Of a DNA stretch of 64,000 bases, positions 45,078 to 54,749 are shown in pieces. Origin of the DNA: Flexithrix dorotheae DSM 6795. GTDB taxonomy: Bacteria > Bacteroidota > Bacteroidia > Cytophagales > Flammeovirgaceae. The translations under genes were made by a program, and so were the position numbers. The notes under the pieces were generated by a model. That model ran no database searches. It was given only the letters and a program-made list of their open reading frames with translations, and had not been told where the DNA came from. How positions within the stretch are numbered: the first letter of the stretch is position 1; the number at the start of each line of letters is the position of its first letter. The stretch spans positions 1 through 64,000 of the forward strand of contig NZ_KB903447.1 of assembly GCF_000379765.1 (NCBI RefSeq), in the 5' to 3' direction.

Positions 45078-48000
45078 ATGAAAATGAACAAAACGCTAAC
45101 CCCATTCAGGAGTACAGGGCTGTTCCTGCTGCTGCTGATGCTCAGTGCATATGCACCCAAATCCTACAAAAAGACCAAACCCTCCAAAATAATGACCACT
45201 ACCGAAACGGTTACGGTCAATATGGAAATAAATGGAGGGCAATGGAATTCTGTGGGGACTTATACTTTGGTTGGAGGAACTGATGTAACCATCACTATCC
45301 GGAATGACAATACCAATGGCTATGTAATTGCCGATGCAGTACAATTAACCAAACCTGGAGAAAGCGATATTATTCTGGATAATGCTGATGCCAGCGGAAT
45401 CACTACAACAGGAAGCTGGATTGCGAGCTCGCATACCAGTGGTTACCATGGTTCAGATTATTTGCATGATAACAACAGCGGCCAGGGTACGAAAAGTGTC
45501 ACCTACACCACCACTGTTCCTTCTTCTGGTGATTATGAAATTTCTTTAAGATGGACATCGCATGGCAACAGAGCAGATAATGTTCCGGTGGATATTACTT
45601 ATGAAGGAGGATCTTCCAGCACCCCGGTTACAGGAATCAGCGTAACTCCGGCAAGTGTTACTATTGATGAAGGACAGACTTCCCAATTAACAGCTACTAT
45701 TGCTCCATCAAATGCTTCAGATCAATCTGTGGTATGGAGTACTTCCAATGCTGCCATTGCTACAGTGGACAATAATGGATTAGTTACTGCTGTAGCGGCA
45801 GGTTCAGCCACAATCACAGCCACCTCAAATGACGGTGGGTTTACCGATTCTGCTGCCGTTACGGTAAATGCAGTTAGTTTACCTTCCCCCTGGGTAAATG
45901 CAGACATTGGAAATGTTGCAGCTACCGGAAGTGCTACCTATGCCAATAGTACTTTTACACTGGAAGGCTCAGGAAAAGATATTTGGGGAAATACCGATGA
46001 ATTTCAGTTTGTCTACCAGCCGCTAAATGGTGATGGGGAAATTGTTGCACAAGTGAATAGCCTGACCAATACCAATGCCTGGGCAAAAGCTGGAGTGATG
46101 ATCAGGGAAAGTTTAGACGGTAATTCAAAACATGCCATGAGTGTAATCACCTGGAGTAATGGTGTGAGCTTTCAAAGAAGAACCAGTACGGGTTCCTCAA
46201 GTTCCAGTACTAAAATAGCAGGAATTACCGCACCGATTTGGGTAAAAATGAATAGAACAGGAAATGTATTTACTTCTTCCTATTCTGCTGATGGCACCAA
46301 CTGGACAGAAGTTGGAAATGTAAATATCAGCATGGATACAGATGTTTTTGTAGGCTTATGCCTTACCTCCCACAATGATGGCACCATCTGTACAGCAGAA
46401 TATGCCAATGTTAACCTGACTACAGGGGGCAGTTCTCCACAAAGCCAGACCATTACCTTCAATTCCCTCGCTGACAAACAAACAGATGATCCTGATTTTA
46501 CCCTTTCTGCTACTGCCAGCTCGGGACTTCCTGTAAGTTTCAGTATTGTTTCGGGACCTGCCACAGTGAGTGGAAATACCGTTTCTCTGACCGGTCAGGC
46601 AGGAACGGTAACGGTAAGAGCAAGCCAGGCGGGAGATGCAAATTACCAGGCTGCTTCTGATGTAGATCAATCTTTCAACGTAACTCAGAGCACTGGTAAT
46701 CCTGGTGGAAATTATGCTGATAATATTACCCAGTATGGAGCAACCCTACACTGGGATGCAGTAAGTGGTGCAGAGTATAACCTGCGTTACAGAATTTTAG
46801 GGGAAAGCAACTGGAAGGAAGAAACCGGAATTACAACTACCGATTATGTTTTTGACCAGGGAACACCGTATGGAAAATATGAATGGCAAGTACAATCTTT
46901 TATCCCTCCCTCCAATTATTCAGGTTATAGTGAACTGGATACTTTTCAAACTGAAAAAGCAGTGTATTTGGAAGGCGGTGTATTTAAAGCTACTCCATAC
47001 AACTATCCAGGTGTAGATGCTACTACCAAAACGGCTTTACAGGCCATCAAAAACGATGATTATTCTGCCACTCAGGAACAGGAATTTCTGGCACGGATGA
47101 AAAGTGAAATTGATTGGTTTGTAGCCAACAGATCCGTAGGAAATGGAGGAGTTTATTTTGAGTCCGAAAAAGCAAGTTATCCGCATACTATGTATCAGTT
47201 AATCGATGCAATTGCCAAGAATAATTCATCCAAAGAAGGAAGTGCCAAAAACTTTTTACAGGCAATTGATTATCATGCGGATGGAAAAACTTTAGGCGTT
47301 GATTTATATCCAAGTTTCACCTTAAAAGGGCAGTTACCCAAATATTTTTATTTCAGCAAATTCCATAATGTACTGGATAAATCATACGAACAACTGATGA
47401 GGGATGCCATTGAAGAATGGACTTTTGACAATAAATCATTTACCAGGGCTTATGACAATTATGTACATACTGCTTCCGGGAATCCAATCGATCCGCTTGG
47501 CAGGGAACATCCTTCTTTTAGCGCTGCTTCTGGCTGGGCTCCTGCAGCTAAAAATAGCTGGGTAGATGTACGGGCTACTGATAACCTGAAGTTAATGCGG
47601 GAATGTGCGGTTTATTTATTTGCCGAGGAAATAGACAACACGGTTATTAGGGACATCTATAAACAAAGAATCAAAAACCATGTGGCTACTTTGTATCATG
47701 TGGGATATAGCGAATGGGATTCTGACCCTTATTATGCGCATGTGGTTCCACCATTACTCAGTCTTTATTCCTACACGGTAGATCCTGATATGAAAAAGAT
47801 TGCCAAAGCTGGAATTGACTGGTACATGATGACAGGTGCAGCGAAATATTACCGTGGAACAATGGCAGGGCCATTTAAAAGAGTATATGGTCCTGGATCG
47901 AGCTTTTCTCTACAAAGTGCCAGTGCAACTGTACCTTATGCTTATTTTGGAGGTGCTCCGGATCTGAGCAATAAAAAGCATGAAAGAGATGATTACATTA

Positions 48001-50363
48001 TTTTCTTAAGCGACTACCGCCCACCACAAGCGATTTATAACTTGGCTCACAAAGATATTCCGGATTATACTGAGCAACTCAATACATATCCTGCATATGG
48101 AACTTTTAATCCTACTTCGGCTACTGCGCCTTATTCTTTTGAGACCATGTATTATGGCAAAAACTTCAGGATGGGTAGTGCAGTAAATGTAGCCAGTGAT
48201 TGGGATATGACTCCTTATGGTGTTACCATGTATGATTCAAATCTGGGTGCAGTTCCTTTCTTAGCCATGAATGCCGGACAATCTGCTGAAAGAGATAAAG
48301 TTCACAAGGATCCGGGAGATCAGATTGCTCAGTATAAAAATCTGATGATCAGATTAAGACCAGCTTCAGGAAATGCCTACGATTTTGTCGCTCCTGATTA
48401 TGCCAGTATTGTTCAGGAAAATGGCATCTGGTTTTTTGAATATGAAAATACCTATGTAGCCTGCCGACCTGTTAATCTTCAACTGGATTCTACCAAAACT
48501 TACGAAACAGACTATAAAATTTATCACACCTCTCCTACTGGTGGCACTTATGCCGGTTTTGCTTTGGAAATTGTGGATGAAGATCAATTTGCTAGTTTTG
48601 CCAGTTTCAAAACCGCTGTAGCTGCCCAGACACTTGATATATCAAATCTGAGCAATGGAGAAATTACCCTGAACGGTACCAGCGGAGAATACCTCAAAAT
48701 GGAATATAATACCAGTAATGATTTGCCAAAGGTTTACCGTAATTCAACGGAATTCTATGATTATACGGATCCTAAAAATTTCAGTCCAAGAAAATCAGTT
48801 ACACCACCTCAGGCGATAATAAGCAATGTAGTAGTAGATGGTGGGGATGTAACTGTTACCGGCACGGCTGCTGACTTAAACAGAGGAGTGGTTTCTCAAA
48901 GCTGGAAAGACGGAACCCTAAGGGTTATTGCCGGAGATAAGATTTTTACGTCTACTGTTACTGTAAACGGTGATGTGACTTACAGCGAAGAAGTATTGAA
49001 CCCGGGGGTAAATGATTTGGGAGAAATTACAGGAATAGAGCTTTATGCTGACGGGCAAAAAGTTGGAGATGCCACTCCAGCGGAAGTAGCAGCCGGATCG
49101 TTCAACTTCCAAATCAATAACTTAAAAAATGGTTTTATCGAGATAAAAGTAAAGGCGATTGATGAAGAAGGAAATATCGGTTGGTCTTCAGCTCAGGTAG
49201 TAGAAATAACCGATGGGGATGCACAAGCTCCTGCCGCACCGGCAAATTTAACTGCCAATGCGATCAGTCCATCAGAGGTGGCACTTTCATGGGATGCCAA
49301 TACAGAACCTGATTTTTCCGTGTATAAGCTTTACAGTTCTACTGTTTCTGGTATCACACCTGATGCTACTACCTATGTAGCTGATATATCAGGTGCTACC
49401 ACTTACACTGTTTCTGCCCTTCAGGCCAATGCTACATATTACTTTAAGCTAACGGCTTTGGATAGTGCCCTGAACGAATCAAATGCTTCAACAGAAGCCA
49501 GCGCCAGTACTTTAGTAGAAACAGTTATAACCATTGATGATGATACTTATGTGAAAGAAAATGATCCAAATGCTACTTTCCATACAGATGGTGGTGTTCG
49601 GGTAAAATCCGAGAGTGGCAATCACTGGAATGCCTTCCTAAAATTCGATGTCAGTTCATTGCCTTCTACCATTGAAAATGCAAAAATCCGAATGTGGGGA
49701 AGATGTGAGGTGGATAAAATTGACACTGATCCTAATTACCTGTATCCGGCTGTCCATGTTTATGCCGCCTCAAGTAACTGGTCGGGCAACACCCTTACCT
49801 GGAATAACAGCAGCAATGTAAACCAGGAAACGACTTCACTGGACAATCAGGTTGTAGCTGCTACCACTTACAAAATCTGGTATGAGTGGGATGTTACTCA
49901 GTCTTTGCAGGATTCTCTGACAGCGGGAGTTTCAAATGCCAGTTTTGTTTTTAAAGCAAACGGCAGTAATGATCCGTCTAACCATGTATGGACTGTTTCT
50001 CAAGACTGGCAACCAGATAACAGTGCACAATTAGTGGTATATTCTTCGGGAAGTGGAAATGCCAGAATTGCCAGCCAGCCTATTTTAAAACAGGAAAAAC
50101 AACAACAACCTGAGGTGGTTTTATATCCAAATCCGGTAAAAGATGGAATCGCCAAAATTGGTTTTAAAGGGTTTTCTCAGGACAATGCCATCCAACTTAA
50201 AATCTTCAATATTGAAGGGAAACTTTTATTGGATGAAAGCATAGAAAATACAACTACAACCTATCAATTAAACACCCAAAAATTTGCTGGAATTAAAGGA
50301 ATTTTCCTTGTAAAAATTATCTCCGGTGAGTCGATTTTCAACAAAAGGTTAATTATAGATTAA
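45078..50363 (+). CDS. T9SS-secreted multimodular protein sharing the enzyme-like module of the upstream gene
   Basis: 1761 residues. Signal peptide (~1-27); golvesin-like domain (~46-178); Big2 Ig domain (~180-266, VTGISVTPASVTIDEGQTS); DUF1349-like lectin fold (~268-445); MBG-like domain (~455-538); FN3 (~541-626); enzyme-like module (~628-1235) homologous to residues 41-703 of the 3197-aa protein, with NSWVDVRATDNL, NHVATLYHVGYSEWDSD and SDYRPPQAIYN; Ig-like (~1242-1375); FN3 (~1378-1478); CBM96/DNRLRE (~1480-1658); T9SS type A sorting domain (YPNPVKDG, ~1661-1761). The module order is inverted relative to the upstream gene, with binding domains placed before the enzyme-like part. It probably acts on the same glycan at the cell surface. 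Family of the catalytic-like part unknown. Confidence 0.88.
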   Translation: MKMNKTLTPFRSTGLFLLLLMLSAYAPKSYKKTKPSKIMTTTETVTVNMEINGGQWNSVGTYTLVGGTDVTITIRNDNTNGYVIADAVQLTKPGESDIILDNADASGITTTGSWIASSHTSGYHGSDYLHDNNSGQGTKSVTYTTTVPSSGDYEISLRWTSHGNRADNVPVDITYEGGSSSTPVTGISVTPASVTIDEGQTSQLTATIAPSNASDQSVVWSTSNAAIATVDNNGLVTAVAAGSATITATSNDGGFTDSAAVTVNAVSLPSPWVNADIGNVAATGSATYANSTFTLEGSGKDIWGNTDEFQFVYQPLNGDGEIVAQVNSLTNTNAWAKAGVMIRESLDGNSKHAMSVITWSNGVSFQRRTSTGSSSSSTKIAGITAPIWVKMNRTGNVFTSSYSADGTNWTEVGNVNISMDTDVFVGLCLTSHNDGTICTAEYANVNLTTGGSSPQSQTITFNSLADKQTDDPDFTLSATASSGLPVSFSIVSGPATVSGNTVSLTGQAGTVTVRASQAGDANYQAASDVDQSFNVTQSTGNPGGNYADNITQYGATLHWDAVSGAEYNLRYRILGESNWKEETGITTTDYVFDQGTPYGKYEWQVQSFIPPSNYSGYSELDTFQTEKAVYLEGGVFKATPYNYPGVDATTKTALQAIKNDDYSATQEQEFLARMKSEIDWFVANRSVGNGGVYFESEKASYPHTMYQLIDAIAKNNSSKEGSAKNFLQAIDYHADGKTLGVDLYPSFTLKGQLPKYFYFSKFHNVLDKSYEQLMRDAIEEWTFDNKSFTRAYDNYVHTASGNPIDPLGREHPSFSAASGWAPAAKNSWVDVRATDNLKLMRECAVYLFAEEIDNTVIRDIYKQRIKNHVATLYHVGYSEWDSDPYYAHVVPPLLSLYSYTVDPDMKKIAKAGIDWYMMTGAAKYYRGTMAGPFKRVYGPGSSFSLQSASATVPYAYFGGAPDLSNKKHERDDYIIFLSDYRPPQAIYNLAHKDIPDYTEQLNTYPAYGTFNPTSATAPYSFETMYYGKNFRMGSAVNVASDWDMTPYGVTMYDSNLGAVPFLAMNAGQSAERDKVHKDPGDQIAQYKNLMIRLRPASGNAYDFVAPDYASIVQENGIWFFEYENTYVACRPVNLQLDSTKTYETDYKIYHTSPTGGTYAGFALEIVDEDQFASFASFKTAVAAQTLDISNLSNGEITLNGTSGEYLKMEYNTSNDLPKVYRNSTEFYDYTDPKNFSPRKSVTPPQAIISNVVVDGGDVTVTGTAADLNRGVVSQSWKDGTLRVIAGDKIFTSTVTVNGDVTYSEEVLNPGVNDLGEITGIELYADGQKVGDATPAEVAAGSFNFQINNLKNGFIEIKVKAIDEEGNIGWSSAQVVEITDGDAQAPAAPANLTANAISPSEVALSWDANTEPDFSVYKLYSSTVSGITPDATTYVADISGATTYTVSALQANATYYFKLTALDSALNESNASTEASASTLVETVITIDDDTYVKENDPNATFHTDGGVRVKSESGNHWNAFLKFDVSSLPSTIENAKIRMWGRCEVDKIDTDPNYLYPAVHVYAASSNWSGNTLTWNNSSNVNQETTSLDNQVVAATTYKIWYEWDVTQSLQDSLTAGVSNASFVFKANGSNDPSNHVWTVSQDWQPDNSAQLVVYSSGSGNARIASQPILKQEKQQQPEVVLYPNPVKDGIAKIGFKGFSQDNAIQLKIFNIEGKLLLDESIENTTTTYQLNTQKFAGIKGIFLVKIISGESIFNKRLIID
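45879..46412 (+). repeat. DUF1349-like cassette, copy 2
   Basis: Second copy of the lectin-like module, between a Big2 domain and an MBG-like domain in the 1761-aa protein. It is the most diverged copy at its two ends (SATYANSTFTLEG; TICTAEYANV). Confidence 0.8.
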
Positions 50364-50375
50364 TCAATCCTCAAA

Positions 50376-50406
50376 AGCACTGGGTTTAAAATTTAAACCC
50401 AGTGCT
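50376..50406 (+). terminator. Long perfect-stem terminator after the 1761-aa gene
   Basis: AGCACTGGGTTTAAA (50376-50390) pairs perfectly with TTTAAACCCAGTGCT (50392-50406) around a single central base, followed by CATTTTG. It lies 12 bases after the stop codon. A related but imperfect stem follows the next gene at 53396-53426. Confidence 0.8.
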
Positions 50407-50626
50407 CATTTTGCTTGAAACACTAATTTTAATATCCGGGAAATCTTTTGACCTATCCCCGATGGAGTATAACATACCCCTTATAAATTCTAGAATTCAG
50501 GCCTAAACCTGAATAAAGCCAAAGAGAATTAAATGATCATTTTTCTCCGCATTGCTACTTTCCAACCAGTATGATCGCTTTTATTTTTTCAACTATCCAA
50601 AAAACCTTTCACAAAAACTTACAAAA

Positions 50627-53383
50627 ATGAAAAATTTCATTCCTTATTACCTTTTCAGAGGTACACAGATTTTTATTTTCCTTATACTTTTTTCCAGTTA
50701 TGGATTTGCCCAGGACAACCGGGCATTTTATGCAGGCTCTTCAGGAAAAGAAACTTTTAATGATATCGTAGAATTGTCGGATGGTACTTTACTGGTCTGC
50801 GGACAAGCTGATGACCTGAATTGGATATCCATCAGCAAAACTCAAATTAATAATGCTGCAATTTCTAATCCATCACCTGCCAATAAGTATAGCTTTATTC
50901 TGCATTTATCCGCAGATATGTCCCAAATTCTTTCCTGTGCCTATCTGAACCAGGGGGTGGCGGATGACATAAAATCCATTAAGTTTCAGAATGCACCTGG
51001 TACAACTACATCTAATATTTTTATTTCGGGAAATACCTCAGGAGGATATTTTATTGCCAAATTAAATCATAACTTTTTAAATGGTGTGCCAAATGATTTT
51101 TCATGGGTTTATAACATCAATGCCTCAGGTTATCCAAAATCTTATCATCCCTGGGATGTGGACAATCAGGGAAATGTATTTTTTATTAGAGGAGAATCAC
51201 ATGGTTATAATTGGGCAAGTATTCATTGTCTAAACAATTCAGGAATCCTTAAACCTATTCCAAATTGGCGAACTCACTGGGGAAGTAATGGTGAGGTTTA
51301 TGGTACTTTAGCTGAACTGGGTTTAACCGAAAATGATATTTCTCATAGTGGCATTGTTTTAAAGTTCTGGGGCAGAGGAGATTTAAGAAGCTGGACGCAA
51401 ACTGACTATGAGGCCATTATCCCGGATGGAAACGGAGGAACCAAACAGGGAAAATGGCCAATGGATATTCTCTTCAATTCTCCGTGGGATCCGGTGAATA
51501 AACCAACCGGAAGTCCAGGCTATACTGGTTATAAAAGACCAGGAACTCCTGTCTATGGCGGTTCCGCGATAGTTATCGATAAAAGAACCAACAATCTTTT
51601 TATTGGGATGAACACTAAAAGTGTATTGCCTGATGGAAATCCTGATTTTGAACCAGCTGTTATTGCTATGGACAACTCAGGAGCACTTTTGTGGTGGAGC
51701 AGGCTTTATCATGAGATCACACCCCAGGGCCAAATAAGAAACTCCACACCTGATCAATATATTGATCAATTAGAGATTGATTACAGCCAGCCTGCCAGCC
51801 AATCCAGTTTGGTAGTTTTGGCCAGGTGTCATGGAAATAATGTAGAGAATTTTTGGGAAGGAAATACCATTGCAATCAATCCATCAGCCAATGGTTTTCA
51901 GAATCAGTTTACCGGAAGTAGTGGAAATATCCATATCAGTTGGCTGGGAAAACTTAAACTCACCGATGGCCAGCTAAATGCATCAACTTATGTGGCAGAA
52001 TTTGCTGAAGGAATGGGCGGGACCTCTGGCAGTCATTCCGATCCAAATCTTGATGGCTGGCCAAGTCCTAATGCGGGTTGGCCTACCCTAAATACAACCA
52101 GATGTAGTGATTTGGAAATTGCTTCGGATGGATCTGTTTGTGTTAGTTGTAAAGGCAGAAGGACAATCACTACAGCCAATGCCTACCAAAAAATGGTAAA
52201 ACCAAGTGAAGGAAATGGAAGCTGGAATCAATTTGTAAGACAATATTCTTCCGATTTATCTAGCATGCTTTACAGTTCATTAGTAGTAGGAGAATGGGAT
52301 ATTAGTAATGGCACAGGTGGAAATAACACAGAAATTTCGAGCATTTTGGCTAAGGGAAATTCCATATTAGCCGTAGGCAAACATAAAGATGATGGAGGTT
52401 CGGGAGCTTTGGGTAATCCTATTCCTGTCACTGGAGTACCCTCCTGGGGGGCAAGTCTGCCTTCCAATGAAAGCGCTCTTTCCGTAAAGTATAATACAGG
52501 CCCTTCCCAGCCTGAAGAAGGACTCCCTACTCCCTGGACAAATACGGATATAGGTAATGTAGCTGCTACAGGGGATGCCTCCTACAACAATGGAACATTT
52601 ACCCTTGACGGTTCTGGAAAAGATATTTGGGGAAATACTGATGAATTTCAGTTTGTCTATCAGTCTCTAAATGGGGATGGGGAAATTGTTGCTCAGGTAA
52701 ACAGCCTTACCAATACGCATTCCTGGGCTAAAGCCGGGGTAATGATCAGAGAAAGTCTGGATGGTAACTCCAAACATGCCATGAGTGTAATTACCTGGAG
52801 CAATGGCGTGAGTTTTCAAAGAAGAACCAGTACCGGTTCTTCGAGTGCCAGCACTAAAATTGCCGGTCTCTCCACTCCTGTCTGGGTTAAATTGAGTAGA
52901 AATGGAAATGTATTTACGTCTTCATATTCTGCTGATGGCAATAACTGGACAGAAATTGGAAATGTAAATATTAGTATGGATACAAGTGCCTTTGTTGGTT
53001 TGTGCCTTACTTCTCATAATGATGGCACTATTGCCACGGCAACTTATGATAATGTCACTGTCAATACAGGAGGATCAAATGCCAGAATTGCCAGCCAATC
53101 AATTTTAAAGGAGGAAGTGAATCAACAACCTGAGGTAATTTTATATCCTAATCCGGTAAAAGAGGGAAAAGCCAGAATTGATTTAAAAGGATTTACTCAG
53201 GACAATTCCATCCAACTTAAAATCTTCAATATTGAAGGAAAATTATTGTTGGATGAAAATATCAAAAACACAACTACAACATATCAATTAAACACCCAAA
53301 AATTTGCTGGAAGTAAGGGGATTTACCTTGTGAAAATTATTTCTGGTGAGTCGATTTTCAACAAAAGATTAATTATAGATTAA
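50627..53383 (+). CDS. T9SS-secreted protein with propeller-like N-terminus and DUF1349-like domain
   Basis: 918 residues if started at ATG 50627, where a signal peptide begins (MKNFIPYYLFRG ... SYGFAQ). An earlier TTG at 50552 would put 25 residues in front of it. Residues ~30-630 form an unassigned domain. Segments such as FNDIVELSDGTLLVCGQ, PWDVDNQGNVFFI, SAIVIDKRTNNLFIGM and CSDLEIASDGSVCVS look like blades of a beta-propeller. Many aromatic residues and conserved-looking His/Arg/Tyr would fit a propeller lyase, but this is inference. Then come a DUF1349-like domain (~633-810) and a T9SS type A sorting domain (YPNPVKEG) nearly identical to that of the preceding gene. It is third in the tandem row downstream of the HTCS. 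Confidence 0.85.
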   Translation: MKNFIPYYLFRGTQIFIFLILFSSYGFAQDNRAFYAGSSGKETFNDIVELSDGTLLVCGQADDLNWISISKTQINNAAISNPSPANKYSFILHLSADMSQILSCAYLNQGVADDIKSIKFQNAPGTTTSNIFISGNTSGGYFIAKLNHNFLNGVPNDFSWVYNINASGYPKSYHPWDVDNQGNVFFIRGESHGYNWASIHCLNNSGILKPIPNWRTHWGSNGEVYGTLAELGLTENDISHSGIVLKFWGRGDLRSWTQTDYEAIIPDGNGGTKQGKWPMDILFNSPWDPVNKPTGSPGYTGYKRPGTPVYGGSAIVIDKRTNNLFIGMNTKSVLPDGNPDFEPAVIAMDNSGALLWWSRLYHEITPQGQIRNSTPDQYIDQLEIDYSQPASQSSLVVLARCHGNNVENFWEGNTIAINPSANGFQNQFTGSSGNIHISWLGKLKLTDGQLNASTYVAEFAEGMGGTSGSHSDPNLDGWPSPNAGWPTLNTTRCSDLEIASDGSVCVSCKGRRTITTANAYQKMVKPSEGNGSWNQFVRQYSSDLSSMLYSSLVVGEWDISNGTGGNNTEISSILAKGNSILAVGKHKDDGGSGALGNPIPVTGVPSWGASLPSNESALSVKYNTGPSQPEEGLPTPWTNTDIGNVAATGDASYNNGTFTLDGSGKDIWGNTDEFQFVYQSLNGDGEIVAQVNSLTNTHSWAKAGVMIRESLDGNSKHAMSVITWSNGVSFQRRTSTGSSSASTKIAGLSTPVWVKLSRNGNVFTSSYSADGNNWTEIGNVNISMDTSAFVGLCLTSHNDGTIATATYDNVTVNTGGSNARIASQSILKEEVNQQPEVILYPNPVKEGKARIDLKGFTQDNSIQLKIFNIEGKLLLDENIKNTTTTYQLNTQKFAGSKGIYLVKIISGESIFNKRLIID
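52523..53056 (+). repeat. DUF1349-like cassette, copy 3
   Basis: Third copy of the lectin-like module, immediately before the T9SS domain of the 918-aa protein. In this gene it is followed by a second duplicated segment (53073-53383) that matches the 3' end of the upstream gene. Confidence 0.8.
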
Positions 53384-53395
53384 TTGATCTATCCA

Positions 53396-53426
53396 AGCAC
53401 CGGGTTTAAAATTTAAATCCGGTACT
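53396..53426 (+). terminator. Terminator related to that at 50376
   Basis: AGCACCGGGTTTAAA (53396-53410) faces TTTAAATCCGGTACT (53412-53426), with one C-A mismatch and one G-T wobble, followed by TCTTTAAG. Both its position (12 bases after the stop) and its sequence match the terminator of the previous gene, showing that the 3' flank was duplicated along with the coding end. Confidence 0.7.
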
Positions 53427-53518
53427 TCTTTAAGATTTTAGGTTGAATTCCTCTGCTTGTACAAGCACATTTATACCTAAAAATAGCTGCAAGGATCGTT
53501 TTCCAGAATGACAGGAGC

Positions 53519-53713
53519 TTATGATTTTTCCATTTTAAAGTAATCTTCATCTACTGATGGACTCATATTTTTAAATGCCTGATAATTGAATTCATTCCAT
53601 AGTTCCCAGTAATTTGCCTTGTTTCTATATCGCTTCACAATTCTTCCACCAGGGTAAGAATTATAGAGTTGGAAATGGGGATGAATCAAACGTCTAAAAA
53701 TTATAATAACCAA
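53519..53713 (-). other. Short ORF of doubtful status downstream of the kinase gene
   Basis: A 64-codon frame with a TTG start overlapping the end of the kinase gene by 20 bases. Its C-terminal part (YRNKANYWELWNEFNYQAFK) has coding-like composition and could be the remnant of a larger gene's 3' end. I recognise no family. With no proper start codon or binding site it is not called as a gene. Apart from it and the terminator at 53396, the stretch 53384-53693 is empty. Confidence 0.2.
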
Positions 53714-54713
53714 ATGTTTCTCCTAATTCCAAAGCTTGGTTTACAGGTAATACACTCTCTGAGCAGGATGGATTTTTTAAAGAAGAAGCCGCTACACAAA
53801 CACCCAATTTTAAGGCATCCCTTAAATTCCAGTTATCATGCAAACCAAATAATACTCCTGACGCAAAAGCATCTCCTGCGCCTGCTGTGCCACTTATTTG
53901 ATCCGGAGGAACCTGAACTTTTCCCTGAAATATGGCATCCTGACCTTTCCCCAATGCTAAAACACCGTCAGGTGTATGAAGGAAAATATATTTATTCACG
54001 CCAAACTCCAACAATGCCCAAGCTGTTTTTACCATAGCCTGCTTATCAATTTTACCCTCTTTTTCTGTAGGAATTTCGGTAATTCGGGAAGCTTCATATT
54101 CATTTACAAATAAATAATCTACGTAAGGAAGAGAAGCCGGAACAACTTTGGAAAAGCGGTCACTATTTTCACTTACAATATCTACAGAGGTTTCAATGTT
54201 TCTCCTTTGCAATCCTTGTAGAACCAAAGCTGCATTGGTTAAATTATGATCAGTAACTTCATCCAGCTTGTCCAGCAGCAGTAAATAACCCAAATGGAAT
54301 ATCTTACAATTGAGTTGGTCCAGGGGAAAATGATCAACATCAAGCAGGGCATTTGCCCCTCTGTAATGAAAAAATGTTCGCCTTCCTGAGGCTTTGGATG
54401 TCATCACATCGGTATAGGAAGTTCCGAGTTGGTTATTCCTCCATAAAAAATCAGTTCCGATTTTATGTTTTTTGCAATCCTCTAGGATAAGGTCTCCCTC
54501 TGTATCATTTCCCAACATGCCTACTCCCAGAAGTGGGAATTCCGCTCCCATTCTGGATAAATTCTTCAGCAAATTATATGGAGCTCCTCCATTGGAAACC
54601 GATTCTTCAAGTATGTTACACAAGCCATCCTGGTGGGGAAAATCATTTATTATTTTGTTTTTGTCGAGAATCCAGTTTCCACCTGCTGTAATGCCATTTT
54701 TTTCCATTTTCAA
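53694..54713 (-). CDS. PfkB family carbohydrate kinase
   Basis: A 339-residue ribokinase-like enzyme. It has the N-terminal substrate-binding region (SNGGAPYNLLKNLSRMGAEFPLLG) and the C-terminal PfkB signature with anion hole and catalytic Asp (GTAGAGDAF, residues 275-283; D281). It phosphorylates a sugar or sugar acid with ATP in the cytoplasm. It is the last gene of a minus-strand operon with an aldolase, a Gfo/Idh dehydrogenase and a cupin isomerase. It follows the isomerase gene by 36 bases. By position in the pathway its substrate would be the ketose made by the isomerase, and its product the aldolase substrate; the sugar itself is unknown. Confidence 0.92.
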   Translation of the reverse strand: MKMEKNGITAGGNWILDKNKIINDFPHQDGLCNILEESVSNGGAPYNLLKNLSRMGAEFPLLGVGMLGNDTEGDLILEDCKKHKIGTDFLWRNNQLGTSYTDVMTSKASGRRTFFHYRGANALLDVDHFPLDQLNCKIFHLGYLLLLDKLDEVTDHNLTNAALVLQGLQRRNIETSVDIVSENSDRFSKVVPASLPYVDYLFVNEYEASRITEIPTEKEGKIDKQAMVKTAWALLEFGVNKYIFLHTPDGVLALGKGQDAIFQGKVQVPPDQISGTAGAGDAFASGVLFGLHDNWNLRDALKLGVCVAASSLKNPSCSESVLPVNQALELGETFGYYNF

Positions 54714-54749
54714 ATTTGTTTTTTTAGGTTCAATTAAGCGTTGGGAACT

